From Vigna angularis (Eukaryota; Streptophyta; Magnoliopsida; Fabales; Fabaceae): a DNA stretch of 64,000 nucleotides. Of this stretch, positions 33,278 through 44,904 are shown piece after piece. The notes under the pieces were generated by a model that was not told the origin of the DNA, did no database searches, and saw nothing but the letters and a program-made list of their open reading frames with translations. Within the stretch, counting starts at the first letter, position 1; every line of letters starts with the position of its first letter. Position numbers and translations under genes: made by a program. The stretch covers positions 12,582,501 through 12,646,500 of the forward strand of contig NC_068973.1 of the NCBI RefSeq assembly GCF_016808095.1, written 5' to 3'.

Positions 33278-35110
33278 AAAAGCTGAAATTGGAATGAAAA
33301 TGTAGAGAAAAGCGCAACTCTTGACTGGGAAAATGAAGCAGCCACCGACAATGGGAATATAGAGTCTCCATCAAACGAAATAACATCTGACGATGTTGAT
33401 AACCTAGAAATGTTGGAACCCGAATCAGCCTCAAATTCTGAACAAGATGATTCTCCAATTGAAGGAAGAACCACAAGAACGCAAAGGCAACTTGTATGGA
33501 TGGCTGATTACGAAACTCATCTCCCGGTAGATGAAGCAAATTTACTAGCAATGATGATTACAAACTCTAAAGATCCTCAATCCTATGAAGAGGCTTGAAA
33601 AAGTCCGCAATGGAGGGAAGCTATGAATGCAGAAATGAAAGCAATTGAAAAGAATCATACGTGGGAACTGGTAGATCCTCCAGAAGGGGTCACACCTATT
33701 GGTGTTAAATGGATCTTCAAGACAAAATTCAATGAAAATGGTCACGTAGATAAGTACAAAGCTAGACTAGTGGCCAAAGGTTATGCTCAAAGGTATAGAG
33801 TTGATTATACAGAAGTATTTGCTCCTGTTGCTAGACTTGACACTGTGAGAATACTACTAGCATTGGCTGCTCAAAATACATGGGATGTGTTTCAGCTTGA
33901 TGTAAAAAGTGCATTCTTACATGGAGAACTTCACGAAGAATTTTTTGTCCAACAACCAGCAGGCTTTATCCAAAAAGGTAGTGAAAATCAAATCTACAGA
34001 CTCAAAAAAGCATTGTATGGCCTCAAACAGGCTCCAAGAGCTTGGTATAGCAAGATTGAAGCTTATTTTGCAAAAGAGAAATTTGAAAGATGCTCCAGTG
34101 AACACACCCTCTTCACGAAAAGAATTAAAGGTATTATTCTCATCATTAGTCTCTATGTTGATGATCTGATCTTCACTGGGAATAGTAAAAGTTTGTGTGA
34201 TGAATTCAAAAGCTCAATGAAGAGAGAGTTTGATATGACTGATTTGGGTAAAATGAGACATTTTCTTGGCATTGAAGTTATACAAAGCAATACAGGAATT
34301 TTTATCTGTCAAAGACAATATGCTCGTGATGTGCTAGAACGATTCAACATGATCAAAAGTAACCCTGTGCGAAACCCCATCGTACCAGGTACAATACTGT
34401 CCAAAGATGATCAAGGTACTGTAGTGGATACTACAAAATTCCAGCAAGCAGTCGGAAGCCTCATGTATTTAACAGTTACCCAGCCAGATTTAATGTTTGG
34501 AGTAAGCTTAATCAGTCGTTACATGGCAAACCCAAAGGAGTCACATTGGGCTGCAGTAAAAAGGCTCCTACGATATATCAAAGGTACTATTAAATATGGC
34601 ATATTTTATAAAAAGGGAACAGATAGTGGTCTGACAGCTTATAGTGACAGCAACTATGCTGGAGACTTAGATGATAGAAGAAGTACTTCCGGCTCAGTAT
34701 TTTTGATTGGGAATGGAGCTGTCTCATGGGCATAAAAAAAACAGCCTATGGTAAGTTTATCTACCATTGAGGCTGAATACATTGCTGCAGCATTTTGCGC
34801 TTGTCAATGCATTTGGATACGACGAATATTAGAGCATATTGGATCAGAAGAAAAAGAAGCAACAGAAATCCTATGTGACAATAGTTCCACCATTCAATTA
34901 TCCAAGAATCCTGTCTTTCATGAAAGAAGTAAGCATATTATAGTGAAATTTCACTTCCTCAGAGACTTAGTACATGACCACATAATTCGCTTGATCTATT
35001 GCTCCTCTGATAAGCAAGTACCAGACATAATGACTAAAGCATTAAAGCTTGATCAATTTGAAAGAATCCGACACATGCTTGGGGTCATAGAAGTTACTGA
35101 AATAAGCTAA
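33278..35110 (+). pseudogene. Outer copia reverse transcriptase-RNase H (3' half of the polyprotein), broken
   Basis: The frame resumes as KS then a stop at 33284 (TGA where TGG is likely). It continues with an acidic linker (TSDDVDNLEMLEPES), a second TGA at 33596 (EEA-stop-KSPQWREAM, Trp expected), then a long open frame to a TAA at 34733. The reverse transcriptase shows NHTWELVDPP, KWIFKTKFNENG, DVKSAFLHGELHEE, LYGLKQAPRAWY and the catalytic SLYVDDLIFTG. RNase H shows AYSDSNYAGDLDDRRSTSG, then after the TAA IEAEYIAAA, LCDNSSTIQLSKNPVFHERS and HIIVKFHFLRD, ending with TAA at 35108-35110. Apart from the three stops this half is well preserved. Confidence 0.92.
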
Positions 35111-35139
35111 ATATAATTATTATAGCTTAAGGGAGGGAA

Positions 35140-35393
35140 TGTTAATATTAAGTTTAGTTTTGCTTTTTAATTACGTGTGTCAGTAAAAGATCCCTACTTT
35201 ATTGGGTGAATCAGTCTTTTATTATCTAGATATTAAGAGTGTTCGGTTACTGTTCCTAGTTTTCTGCTGTGCAGTATGCGCACTTTAAGCTTTTTAGTTT
35301 CATTGTAAGGCTTATATAAGCCATCTTTCATTATCAAATAAAGTAGTCCCTCTGTTATTTTCTATCACAGCAGTTTATACCCTAGTTCCAAGA
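35140..35393 (+). repeat. 3' LTR of the outer copia element
   Basis: 254 bp, preceded by the polypurine tract GGGAGGGAA. It differs from the 5' LTR at 11 positions by my count. Confidence 0.93.
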
Positions 35394-35398
35394 CTTCT

Positions 35399-37528
35399 TC
35401 ACTCAAATGTTTTTTTATGATGGATGTGAAGGTTTCTATGATTCTAGGTTTCTATATATTGTTTTGCCCTAGTTTTTGTTCAAATCATTCAAGTTGGTAT
35501 GTTTGAAACATTTTTTAACTTTATTGATTTGTTTTTTGTGTAAATCTGAATTTCTTTTCATTCTTCTTGCAAATCTGTTATTTTTTTGGCCAATGCCACG
35601 ATTTGGTAAGATATGAGTGTTTGGCTTTTTTTTAACACATTGAAGTTACTTTTCTTTTTCAGTTTACAATATTTTCAATTAAAAATATGAATTTGAATTA
35701 TTTGATTAGTTTATTGTTTTACTATTTGGTTTTTAATTTTGAAATTATTATAGGAAACTATTGTAAAAAAAAAACTATAATTTTCACAAATATTCAATTC
35801 GAAATAAACAAAGTTGTCATATGCTTTTATCATTAATTCTTTTTCAAAGATGAAAAATAAATTAATTTACAGTATGTAATAATACACTCATGTCTCTATA
35901 TTTCTAACACTACTAATTCTTTTAAGATAATTATGTATATATAAAAGGAAATTCGATTTTAAAGTTCATGTTTCAATGTTTAAATAAAATACTATTTGCA
36001 TAATTTATCATTTCATATTTGAATGATGTAATTATATAATTATTTAATTATGTAATGTGATTTTTATATAATTATTAAATTTCTTATTTGTAGTGTTGGA
36101 AGTTCATATCAATATATACATTTTTTTTACAATTTTTTTATAATTTGAAAAAAACTAATGATAATTTAATAAACGTTGTTAAATTTTTTTTGCTTAGTTT
36201 ATATTTTCAATTTAGGGGCAAGTTAGCCCGACACACTTTTTGTAAATCCAAAACCAAGATGGAGCAGATCGTTTACTTTTTGTAAATCCAACGTGGCTCA
36301 AACCAAGATGGGCAGATCGTTTCGCAATACCACCTTTATCTTATAACAAAATTTTGAATGTATAAGTTTTCTAAATCAGTGTTAAACTTTTTTTAATTTA
36401 TTGGTTTAGTAATACTTATTATATATTCTATTATAAATTGTTTGTGACTTATGTTCAATGTGTACTTTTTATATTGAACTCTTTCGCAAATTAGTTAACA
36501 ATTTTGAAGTTAGTTTTTGTATTGCTGAATTAAATATATTTTATATTTTAAATATATTTAGCAATCCTTACTGTAAATCTATTTTATTTATGTATATCAT
36601 ATATAAAGTACATTTAGTAATTTAGTAATACTTATTATTTATATTTGTAAATGTTTATATTATTATATTATTAAATTATCATATACTAATTCAGTTTAGT
36701 TATTAAAAGTCTGATGTTTTAAAATTATATTAAATTTTGTATAATCTTTCCAAAACATTAAATTAGTTGTTTTCTATTGGAAATTGAAAAGTTTTATCAA
36801 TTTCACAATGTTATGTTATTTACGAATTGTTGTCATCGCTTGAGGCCATATCAACTCAAATAAAACTGTTATTATTTCCGTGTAAATAAAAACATTTCAT
36901 TTAAAGCTTTCATATTACTGTATATAAAGAAATATGCAAGTTCCATGTCCATGTTGTTAAACTTTAACCGTTGATTCACAAATCATTGATTCATTTCTCG
37001 GTTATACGGTCAAGAAATTATTGTCAAGCAACCAATTTGGTGAGATTTTTGTCCTGCTTTTATTTATTAAATTTCATATTTAATTTATTTATATTTATTT
37101 TAGTGTTTTAGTCACTCAAATTCATAATTTTTGTAGGATAAGTCATACGATCTAATAAGGAAATAAAATGCATAGTGTTAATAAAAAATTGTCCACAAAA
37201 AAATTAATCAAGATTGACCGTGGATGAAAGGATTGTTCTCTTTCCATGGATTACATGAAGGTTACATCATTTATTTTTAAGCTAACATGGAAGCAAGGAA
37301 AAACAATATAAAAGTTACTCTTATTAGGTAAATATTTTCTTCTCTTTTTTTTTTAATGTCTATTTATTTTAGTCCCTTTTGGAAACAACTTTCTTAAGCA
37401 AGAACAAAAACAATTTAAGCGAGAACAATATGTGATTCATCTTTATATGATAAGTTTCTTTCTTTTTTGTGTGTTTCATTGTAAGGTTTACGTGGACAGT
37501 GGACACGTAAAGTTTATATAAAACATAT
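35399..37528. other. AT-rich intergenic; no gene recognised
   Basis: T- and A-rich, with one small duplicated phrase (CTTTTTGTAAATCCAA at about 36236 and 36276, each near CAAGATGG-GCAGATCG). Nothing coding is recognised on either strand. Confidence 0.5.
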
Positions 37529-37859
37529 AAGTTTAAACCCTTGGGTGATCTTCATATTTGTTGAAGAATCTCAAATGGATTCTCTTGTTGAAAACGGTCT
37601 TAATTGGGTCCTAAATTTTGAAAAATCATAACAATTAAGTCATTTCCATTAAGTGGTGATAGACGACGTCAAGAGATGTTGAGCTGTATTTTTTTTAGAG
37701 CAAGTGTCATTGTGTATTAAATTAACTAGCTAATGTGTTTTATAATCATCATTTCCACGTGGAGGCTAAAATTATTATGGTTGCCTTAACATTTAGAGAG
37801 GTCCTTGAGGTAGAATTTGTCATTGTTCTTCATCTTGAGAAAGAAGATGTTGTGGAAGG

Positions 37860-38494
37860 CAGAACTACAACACTGTTCAGTTGAGGAATCTCTCGTTCGT
37901 CTTCGTCTTGCACATGCAACAGTTGGGGCATTCAACACAGTAGTGGCAATGCAAGGAGGTTGGGTGTAACTTCAGCATCACCATCACCCTCCTCCATTTC
38001 TCTTGCAATTTTAGCATCACCATCACCCTCCTCCATTTCTCTTGCAACTTCACCATCAGCATCAGCATCCTCCATTTCTCTTGCCACTTCAGCATCACCA
38101 TCACCATCACCCTCCTCTGTTTCTCTTGCAACTTCACCATCAACAACAACATCCTCCATTTCTCTTGCAACTTCACCATCAACATCAACATCACCCCAAT
38201 CAATCATTTCCATTACTTGTGGTTCCATGGTTTTATGAACCATATATAGATGAACTTCACCATTTAACGTGCAATGTTAAGCATATGCATTGCACCACGG
38301 TCATTAGTCAATAGTTTTAACCTATCTACGAGCACTGACTAACCTCCTAAATAGTACCAAAGCTCTTTCACATCTATATGTTCTAAGTCTTTGACTGAAG
38401 CTAAGATGCCAAAATAGCTCCACGTGTCTGGATCATAAGACCATTCAAAGTGTCCAGTATGGTGGACTAGTGCTTTAATACGTTCATCATCCAT
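37860..38494 (-). pseudogene. MULE transposase N-terminal fragment with acidic minisatellite
   Basis: From the ATG at 38494: MDDERIKALVHHTGHFEW, then DPDTWSYFGILASVKDL and KELWYYLGG. A TAG follows at 38339-38341, then LKLLTNDRGAMHMLN. A one-base loss near 38258 moves the frame to GEVHLYMVHKTMEPQ. This order (HH-G-F, D-DTWSYFGI, LWY, L-ND-GAM-ML, VH-Y-VH) is that of the N-terminal domain of plant MULE proteins. It then enters an acidic repeat (DGEVAREME, with DVDVD or GDGDGD) encoded by a 57-60-bp minisatellite, and ends near CPNCCMCKTKTNERFLN (37877). The MULE transposase core is absent. Confidence 0.65.
37963..38200. repeat. Minisatellite, 57-60 bp unit, about four to five copies
   Basis: Units share CCTCCATTTCTCTTGCAACTT, with 20-base blocks of variable CATCACCATCA-type trinucleotides between them. 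In the MULE fragment it encodes the acidic DG-EVAREME repeat (minus strand). The plus strand is also open (SISLATSPS). Confidence 0.85.
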
Positions 38495-39249
38495 TTTATA
38501 TTATATATATCGCACAAAGTCTTTGTACTTGTACATTATGGGAGGAAAATATTACTACTATTACACTCCATACCACTCAAACACGCAAATGGGGGAGCAA
38601 ACTAACATCTCCACCAACGAAACACTCAGACAAGGGACCACTACTTCTAAACAATTGAAAAAGAAATAGGGACCACAACATCTATAGTTCTACATATTTC
38701 AAAAGGCAATATTGGGACCACGCCGCATAAATAATCATACCACAATGCAAAAACCCATTTCTCATTACTCATCCCTAAAACGAAAACGCAATACAAAACG
38801 AAGCACGAAAGCAAAACACAAAACAAAGAACGAAAGCAAACTAACCTTAATTGTCGTGAACGTTCGGTTCATCAAGGCTGAGGTGATTGGCTTTGTCTTC
38901 TCTCCGATTCGAATTCAAATGTCTTCACGTGGTTCGCTCGTCTCATGTTCGCATTCAAATCTCTAATTCCCTTTTCAAATCCCTCTTTCTCTAACCCTAT
39001 TTAGTTGAGAAAGCCCTAATATGAAGTGCATAAAATCCCTAATCTAACATTTCAACTATAATGACCAATTACATTTTGTCATGTCAAAATCCCTTAATTT
39101 ATTTACTGTGCAACACGTCAGCGTCTCTTGACGCCGCCTGTCACCACTTAACGAAAAAGGTTTAATTGTTACGATTTTTTCAAAATTTAGGACTCAATTG
39201 AGACTGTTTTCCACAAGAGAACTCACTTGAGATTCCTCAAGTTTAAACC

Positions 39250-40348
39250 AAACATATATTATGTTATGTCTTAATTTTGTTATATTCGTTTTAGTTTGTT
39301 TTTTATATTACTTCTACAATCTTGAACATTGATGTTAAATGTCATGTAAATAGTCAAATTAAAGAAAGCAATATTTTAAAATAAATTAATCTATTGCATG
39401 TACTCAAATACAAAACCTAAATATAGTTCGAAATTAATAAATGAGAATATTATGACATTATATTAATTTGTAAAATTGTTCTAAACTTTGAAATTAGAAC
39501 ATTCATAAATTTCATAAATTAATACATGAACTTATTAAAATCATAATATTTTAAATGGAAGTCATGGTATATTTTATTTATGTACAGTCTATTCTTTATA
39601 TTTTATATTTTTTAGAGGATTTTATCCTTTACATTTTCTTTCTCATCATCTAGTCTTTGTATTTTAGATTATTTATTCTTTATATTTTGTTTGGATCGTT
39701 TAACTATTATATTGTTAGATTATCGACTTCTTACATTTTTCTTTCATAGTCTAACTTTTATATTTTTAAAAATATATATTATTTATTTAATCAACCTCTA
39801 AACCTCTTAAAATATATAAGTACTAATCTAAAAAATTAATCTCACACATAAAAGTAAACATCACTCGTGCCTACGCATGTGTTTGTGACTAATTCATTAA
39901 CATATACAATTTGAATTAAAGTGAGTAGATAACTTAGGTATTAAATTATCGTGGATAAACAAGTTAGAAAACTACAAGTGAGTAGTATTTATTTATTGAC
40001 TGTAATGACATATTAGAAAACTTTAACATAATTAATTATGGGAAGTTGGTCCTTTAAGATCAGGGTTCTATGAATACTAATTTCTTGTGAAAGTGTAACT
40101 ACAAGAACGTTTTCTTTGTGGGCCTTGATGGGTTAGTCAATAATTTTCATGTCTAAACTCTCCAAATAAATATCAGAAACGTTGTTCAATACATCCAACC
40201 AATACATAAGATTGATATACATGTCAAAGTAATGGTGAGCATGTTTGCACGTAGCAAGAACATGAGAACTTGGAAGGTGAAATTTTGGAACTTCCCACAA
40301 TCGCACCACCCTTCATCTAGTTATAATGATAAATTTTCTAGCGAGTCA
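39250..40348. other. AT-rich intergenic; no gene recognised
   Basis: TATTTTATATT-like runs at 39560-39780; no motif in six frames that I can name. Confidence 0.5.
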
Positions 40349-40639
40349 TCATAGAAGAACAACAGCGGAAGCCTATGTGCATTGTGGAAGTGCATGGAGT
40401 CGCATCTGCATATCAGTAAATGCATTGTGGAAAGAGAAGAGAAACAACCCAAAAAAGCGTACAAGAAGGAAATAGAGTAAGAGAGTCGTACAACCCTCTT
40501 TGTGTTATTTGAATCGATGTTATTGTACAATACAAAGAAGGATTATATAGGGAGAGAGAAGAAATAGAAAAAGAAAATAGAGAGGAAGAAAACAAAAATA
40601 GAACAGAAATAGAAACGGTGTGGTGCACGTGGTATTAAT
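40349..40639 (-). repeat. 3' LTR of the minus-strand copia
   Basis: 291 bp; the minus strand begins ATTAATACCAC and ends CTTCTATGA. It has a TATA-like CCCTATATAATCC near 40540. Confidence 0.85.
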
Positions 40640-43276
40640 CAATTTCATAAAAAATAACATTTCTAGATATTTTAATATCATGTTTGTCAAAATCATAAGT
40701 TATGTAACCTTTGGTAGTAGGATGGATCCCAAGAAAGAGACTAGGCTTGGCATAAGCATTAAGTTTCTTCCTATTAGCTTGAAGGGTGATGACATAGCAT
40801 AGGCAACCAAACACTTTGAGTCTACTAATATCAAAATCTTTTTGATACAACCTGTCATAAGGGCAACTATTTTGCAGAAAAGGTGTAGGCATGATATTAA
40901 TAAGGAGAGTAGCATAATTGAGAGCATAAGTCCAGAACTGAATATAAATGTTAGAGTGGAAAATTAAAGCTCTAGTGACATTTAGAAGATGTTGATGTTT
41001 CCTTTCAGCAACACCATTTTGTTGGGGTGTTTCATTACGGGATGTTTGATGAACTATGTCATCAGTTTTACAGTAATCATGCATATTAAATTCACTGCCA
41101 TTGTCAGACCTAAGGGGAACTATTTTGCAGAAAAGGTGTAGGCATGATATTAATAAGGAGAGTAGCATAATTGAGAGCATAAGTCCATAACTGAATAGAA
41201 ATGTTAGAGTGGAAAATTAAAGTTCTAGTGACATTTAGAAGATGTTGATGTTTCCTTTCAGCAACACCATTTTGTTGGGGTGTTTCATTACAGGATGTTT
41301 GATGAACTATGTCATCAGTCTTACAGTAATCATGCATATTAAATTCACTGCCATTGTCAGACCTAATGACCTTTATGGTAGTTTTAAAATGGTTTTCAAC
41401 ATATGAAATGAAATGAATGAGATGTTTGTGAGTTTCAGATTTAGTTTTCATCAAATGTACCCAAGTATATCGAGTATGATAATCAATAATGGTTAAAAAA
41501 ATATCTATGAGAATGTAAAGAAGCAATAGAGCAAGGTCCCCAAATATCAACATGTATAACATTAAAATGATGTAAAGCATATGAAGTATTGGGAGGAAAA
41601 GGGAGATATTTTTGTTTAGCAGCATGATAAGCATTGCAGTTATCAGTTCTAGAGTCAAAACAATGGTATTTTTGTTTTAAAATATCTAAACGTCTATCAG
41701 ACATATGACCCAAGCAATTATGACAAAGATTATTACATCCAACTTTACATATTTGGTGATTATCTACAAAGTTGAAAGAGTGTCGCTTGATGTTGTTGTA
41801 GTCACGAAATATGTATAAACCAGCATGAGAATTAACTGAACCAATCTTCTTGTTTGTTGTCATATCCTGAATAGAAAAAATGGTATTAGTAAAGGTAAGG
41901 CATAAATGATTGTGTGCAACCGATTTAGATATAGAGATAAGATTATAACAAAAGTTTGGAATGAAAAGGACGTCTTTTAGAATGATCTTGTCACAAATCT
42001 AAATAGCTCCTTTATGAGTAGCTTTTGTTTACATGCCATTAGGTAAATTAATAGTAATTGAGGTAATCTTTTTATAGGATTGTAGATGATTATGAGAACA
42101 GACATTATGATCTGCTGCACTAGAATCTAAAATCCAAGGGACACTACCTTTGTCTTTGTGTGAATCAAGACCAAGAATGGTTTTACCTGTAGTAGTGGAG
42201 GTAGAGACTATAGAACTGATTTGGTTAGTGGATGCAGACCCTGTATCATTGGTGGCTTTGATAAGAGCCATAAAAGCTTGATATTGCTGTTGTGTTAGCC
42301 GAACTTCATGATCAGGAGCATCTTCTTGACTCTCAATTCTGGTTTCTTGGTTTCTGGACATGAAGCTTTTTCCATTGTGAAGTCTGTGACCAGGAGGAAA
42401 CCCATGTTTTCTGTAGCAAACCTCAATGGTGTGGCCAGTTTTACCACAGTGAGAGCATGCCTTACGATTGGCATAATTCTTGTTGGTAGGGAAACCATTT
42501 TTTCTTGAAACAAACAAATTCAGTGTGCCAATTTTTACCATAATATGAACATCAAACAGAATTAACAGCAGCCATACTTTTGGTTTCTAGAGCATTAAGA
42601 AAGGTGTTATTCATAACTTGTCTTTCTTGTTGCACAACATATGAGAAAATCTTGGAAATAGAGTGCATGGGATCCATTAGAAGGACATGAGATTGAATGT
42701 TACCATATTGCTCATTTAAGCCTTGAAGAAATTGCAGACCATGATCCTCATTCTTTCTTTGGGTAATAATCATAGTCTTTGTGCAAGAACATGGTATTTC
42801 ACACGAGCAAGCCGGTTCAAGACGAAAATTTTCAAGTTCATCCCATATGATACGAAGCTTAACGAAGAATTTCGTGACAGTACTATCTCCTTCATGCAAG
42901 CAAGCTGCTTCATTTTGCAATGCAGATATGCATAGAAGATCTCCCTGAAAAAAAAACTGGATTTGAGGTCATCCCATATGGCTTGAGCGTTGTCCATCCA
43001 AAGAATGTTGTGTCGTATTTCAAGTGAAACAGAGTGGACAAGCCAAGAGACCACCATATTGTTGCACCTCTTCCAAGCATTATGAGTAACATCCTCCTTG
43101 TACGCAGTCCCATAAACAAACTAGACCTTGTTCTTAGCACTTAAGACAGTAAACATGGATTTGCTTCAGGCATAAGAATTATTTGATTCAAGAAGTGGAG
43201 ACACAAGAGAAATGGTTAGGCTTTCACCAGGATAGAGATAAAGAAAACTAGAAGAACTGTTATAATCTTCTGACAT
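40640..43276 (-). pseudogene. gag-protease-integrase of the minus-strand copia, broken
   Basis: The start ATG at 43276 gives MSEDYNSSSSFLYL. Gag continues through several frames (LTISLVSPLLESNNSYA, NKV-stop-FVYGT, then CKMKQ and LKEGDSTVT-like text) to QFLQGLNEQYGNI and a zinc knuckle CSHCGKTGHTIEVCYRKHGFPPG (about 42470-42400). The protease motif is WILDSSAADHNVC (about 42130). The pre-integrase domain (HNCLGHMSDRRLDILK, about 41720) and integrase (HVDIWGP, SDNGSEF, QQNGVAERKHQ, KVFGCLCYV) follow. Protease-to-integrase is interrupted by stops at about 42027 and elsewhere, and a 253-bp tandem duplication disrupts the integrase core. The frame ends ISRNVIFYEID near 40635. Confidence 0.85.
40862..41367 (-). 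repeat. 253-bp tandem duplication within the integrase gene
   Basis: The segment from AACTATTTTGCAGAAAAGG (40865) to GTCAGACCTAA is repeated starting at 41118, with few differences. 253 is not a multiple of three, so the duplication shifts frame. Both copies still encode SDNGSEFNMHDYC and TPQQNGVAERKHQ. Confidence 0.9.
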
Positions 43277-43371
43277 TGTGCAAGAAACTGTGAAAGAAAG
43301 CAAAAAAAAAGTAAAGAAAAAGAGATTAGGGTTGGCGCAACAGAGCTCTTCAAAGAAGAGCTCTGATACCA

Positions 43372-43662
43372 TCATAGAAGAACAACAGCAGAAGCCTCTG
43401 TGCATTGTGGAAATGCATGAAGTCGCTTCTGCATATCAGCAAATGCATTGTGGAAAGAGAAGAGAAACAACCCAGAAAAGCATACATGAAGGAAATAAAG
43501 TAAGAGAGTTGTATAACCCTTTTTGTGTTATTTAAATCAGTGTTATTGTACAATACATAGAAGGATTATATAGGGAGAGAGAAGAAATAGAAAAAGAAAA
43601 CAAAAAGGAAGAAAAGAAAAACAGAACAGAAACAAAAACGGTGCGGTGCATGTGGTATTAAT
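43372..43662 (-). repeat. 5' LTR of the minus-strand copia
   Basis: 291 bp, partner of 40349-40639. The primer binding site complement (GCTCTGATACCA) lies immediately at its low-coordinate side (43360-43371). Confidence 0.85.
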
Positions 43663-44395
43663 GAGAAACAATGTTAAGTGGTGCTTTTAGAAGTGTTCTA
43701 ACAAGTCAAAGTTCTTTAAGATTGATCATCTCCACACCAAAAATCTTGTATTACTTTTATCAAATTCAAGAACATTGTGAGTGTTTGATCTTATATGAGA
43801 ATCTTGTAACACCTTTAGTGCAACTTCTGAATGGACATGGCTAACATTAATCATTGAAATGATTTACCTCCTTTTCTAATGAAGAATTTATTGCATATTG
43901 TGTATGTGGCCATGATCATGGAGGATATTAATAGATTCTTTGTTTTCTTGAGTATTGAATTTATGCATGTTAAGTTAGTCACAAAGTGATCCTATATTGA
44001 TAGTTTGTTATTAGCTAAATCATTGTATAGGTTGCATATTGAAGTAAAAAAAGTTAATATAAAATAGAAAACTTATTATAGAAAAGAAAATTGTTATTTT
44101 AAAAGAAAAGTGTTTACCATATGGATAAAATCCTATTTTAGAGTTGCATTCTTGAATTTTCTTATAGTTATGAAGTTTTCTTGTAGTCATTTGCTTAGAG
44201 TGATTAAAATAATTATCATTATTACAGTTATTTGGATGATTTTGGAAATCTTTTTTCTACTATTTTTCAAATTAAGGAGTTAGTTGTGTATGGTTGAAAA
44301 TAAATCTATGAATTATATGAATAATATTGACTTTGACTTTTTATTCTGCAAATTTTTAGTATTTAAACTAGAGAAGGTAGGTGGTTTCATTTATG
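43663..44395. other. AT-rich intergenic; no gene recognised
   Basis: No conserved motif seen; a decayed plant-gene or LINE segment may be present around 43850-44000, but I cannot support it. Confidence 0.45.
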
Positions 44396-44418
44396 GATAT
44401 GACAAAACTAATTAGATG

Positions 44419-44524
44419 AATATTGATGGTACATCTAGAAATTGTCTTGATTTATCATCATGTGCTATTATTTTTAGAGAAAATTAGAATGAATATAAAG
44501 ATAGTTTTAATGTCGAGTTTACAA
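44419..44524 (+). pseudogene. Plant RNase H-like (RVT_3 type) fragment
   Basis: The plus strand reads NIDGTSRN, then SSCAIIFREN, a TAG, NEYKDSFNVEFT. This fits the first catalytic region of plant RNase H-like domains (K-N-DG-S then GG-RD-G), as found at the 3' end of some LINEs and in host-like relics. It is short and interrupted, so family membership beyond RNase H is uncertain. Confidence 0.45.
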
Positions 44525-44904
44525 GGATCGTTTATTCTTTCATCCACAAGCTTGAAACTTTAAAAAACTTTAATTAGAAAATAATTCTTTTAGTTTATCA
44601 TGATTTTTTTATCAACAGTGGTTCATTAAAATCTAGAACAAGACAACGTCAGTGCTTACAAGTTTCTTATAATTTTTGTAAATAAAATTATTGTGTTAAC
44701 AAGTTAAGCTAATTTAACTTTGATTGATAGAAAATAATATAAATTTTTTACTTTTTTACCTTTCTATATTTATTTAGATTTTTTTCATGATAAATATAGT
44801 TGATCTATATTTAGTAAAATTTAATTTTTATCATGAATTCGATAGGAATTCCATTATTTGTATTATTTTATTTTATTTCATGTTTATTCATTTCAAAGAT
44901 TCCT

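Larger units (their letters stand above)
23267..35393 (+). mobile_element. Ty1/copia retrotransposon, interrupted by a nested retroelement, TSD CTTCT
   Basis: Two 254-bp LTRs (23267-23520 and 35140-35393) begin TGTTAATATTAAG and end TTCCAAGA. CTTCT is duplicated at 23262-23266 and 35394-35398. A primer binding site for initiator tRNA-Met (TGGTATCAGAGC, 23523-23534) and a polypurine tract (AGGGAGGGAA, just before 35140) are present. Without the nested insertion (25789-33277 plus one TSD copy) the element is about 4.6 kb, normal for copia. The LTRs differ at 11 of 254 sites by my count (about 4.3%). At an assumed 1.3e-8 substitutions per site per year this is roughly 1.7 million years. The protein order gag-protease-integrase-RT-RNase H is complete, but the frame is broken at several points. 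Confidence 0.95.
37540..39238 (-). mobile_element. Mutator-like element (MULE) remnant with about 125-bp terminal inverted repeats
   Basis: The left sequence from about 37563 (GAAGAATCTCAAATGGATTC, then TCCTAAATTTTGAAAAA and TTAAGTGGTGA) pairs with the reverse complement of about 39110-39238 (GAGGAATCTCAAGTGAGTTC and so on) over roughly 125 bp. The 11-bp AAGTTTAAACC occurs at 37529-37539 and 39239-39249, the duplication size used by Mutator elements. It contains the palindrome GTTTAAAC, and the left end carries about 23 extra bases, so the exact boundary is uncertain. The interior holds a transposase-related N-terminal fragment on the minus strand. Confidence 0.7.
40349..43662 (-). mobile_element. 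Minus-strand Ty1/copia element lacking reverse transcriptase and RNase H
   Basis: Two 291-bp LTRs (40349-40639 and 43372-43662) differ at about 26 sites (about 9%), clearly older than the copia at 23.3 kb. On the minus strand the 5' LTR ends TTCTATGA and is followed by the initiator tRNA-Met binding site TGGTATCAGAGCTC. Gag, zinc knuckle, protease, pre-integrase and integrase follow, but the integrase C-terminus runs straight into the 3' LTR. The region that should hold reverse transcriptase and RNase H is missing, so the copy was non-autonomous or deleted. I could not find a clear 5-bp target duplication. Confidence 0.88.

Noticed and set aside
37960..38238. Plus-strand Ser-rich 92-codon frame
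   Set aside because: Produced by the minisatellite; the minus strand carries the recognisable MULE N-terminal domain.
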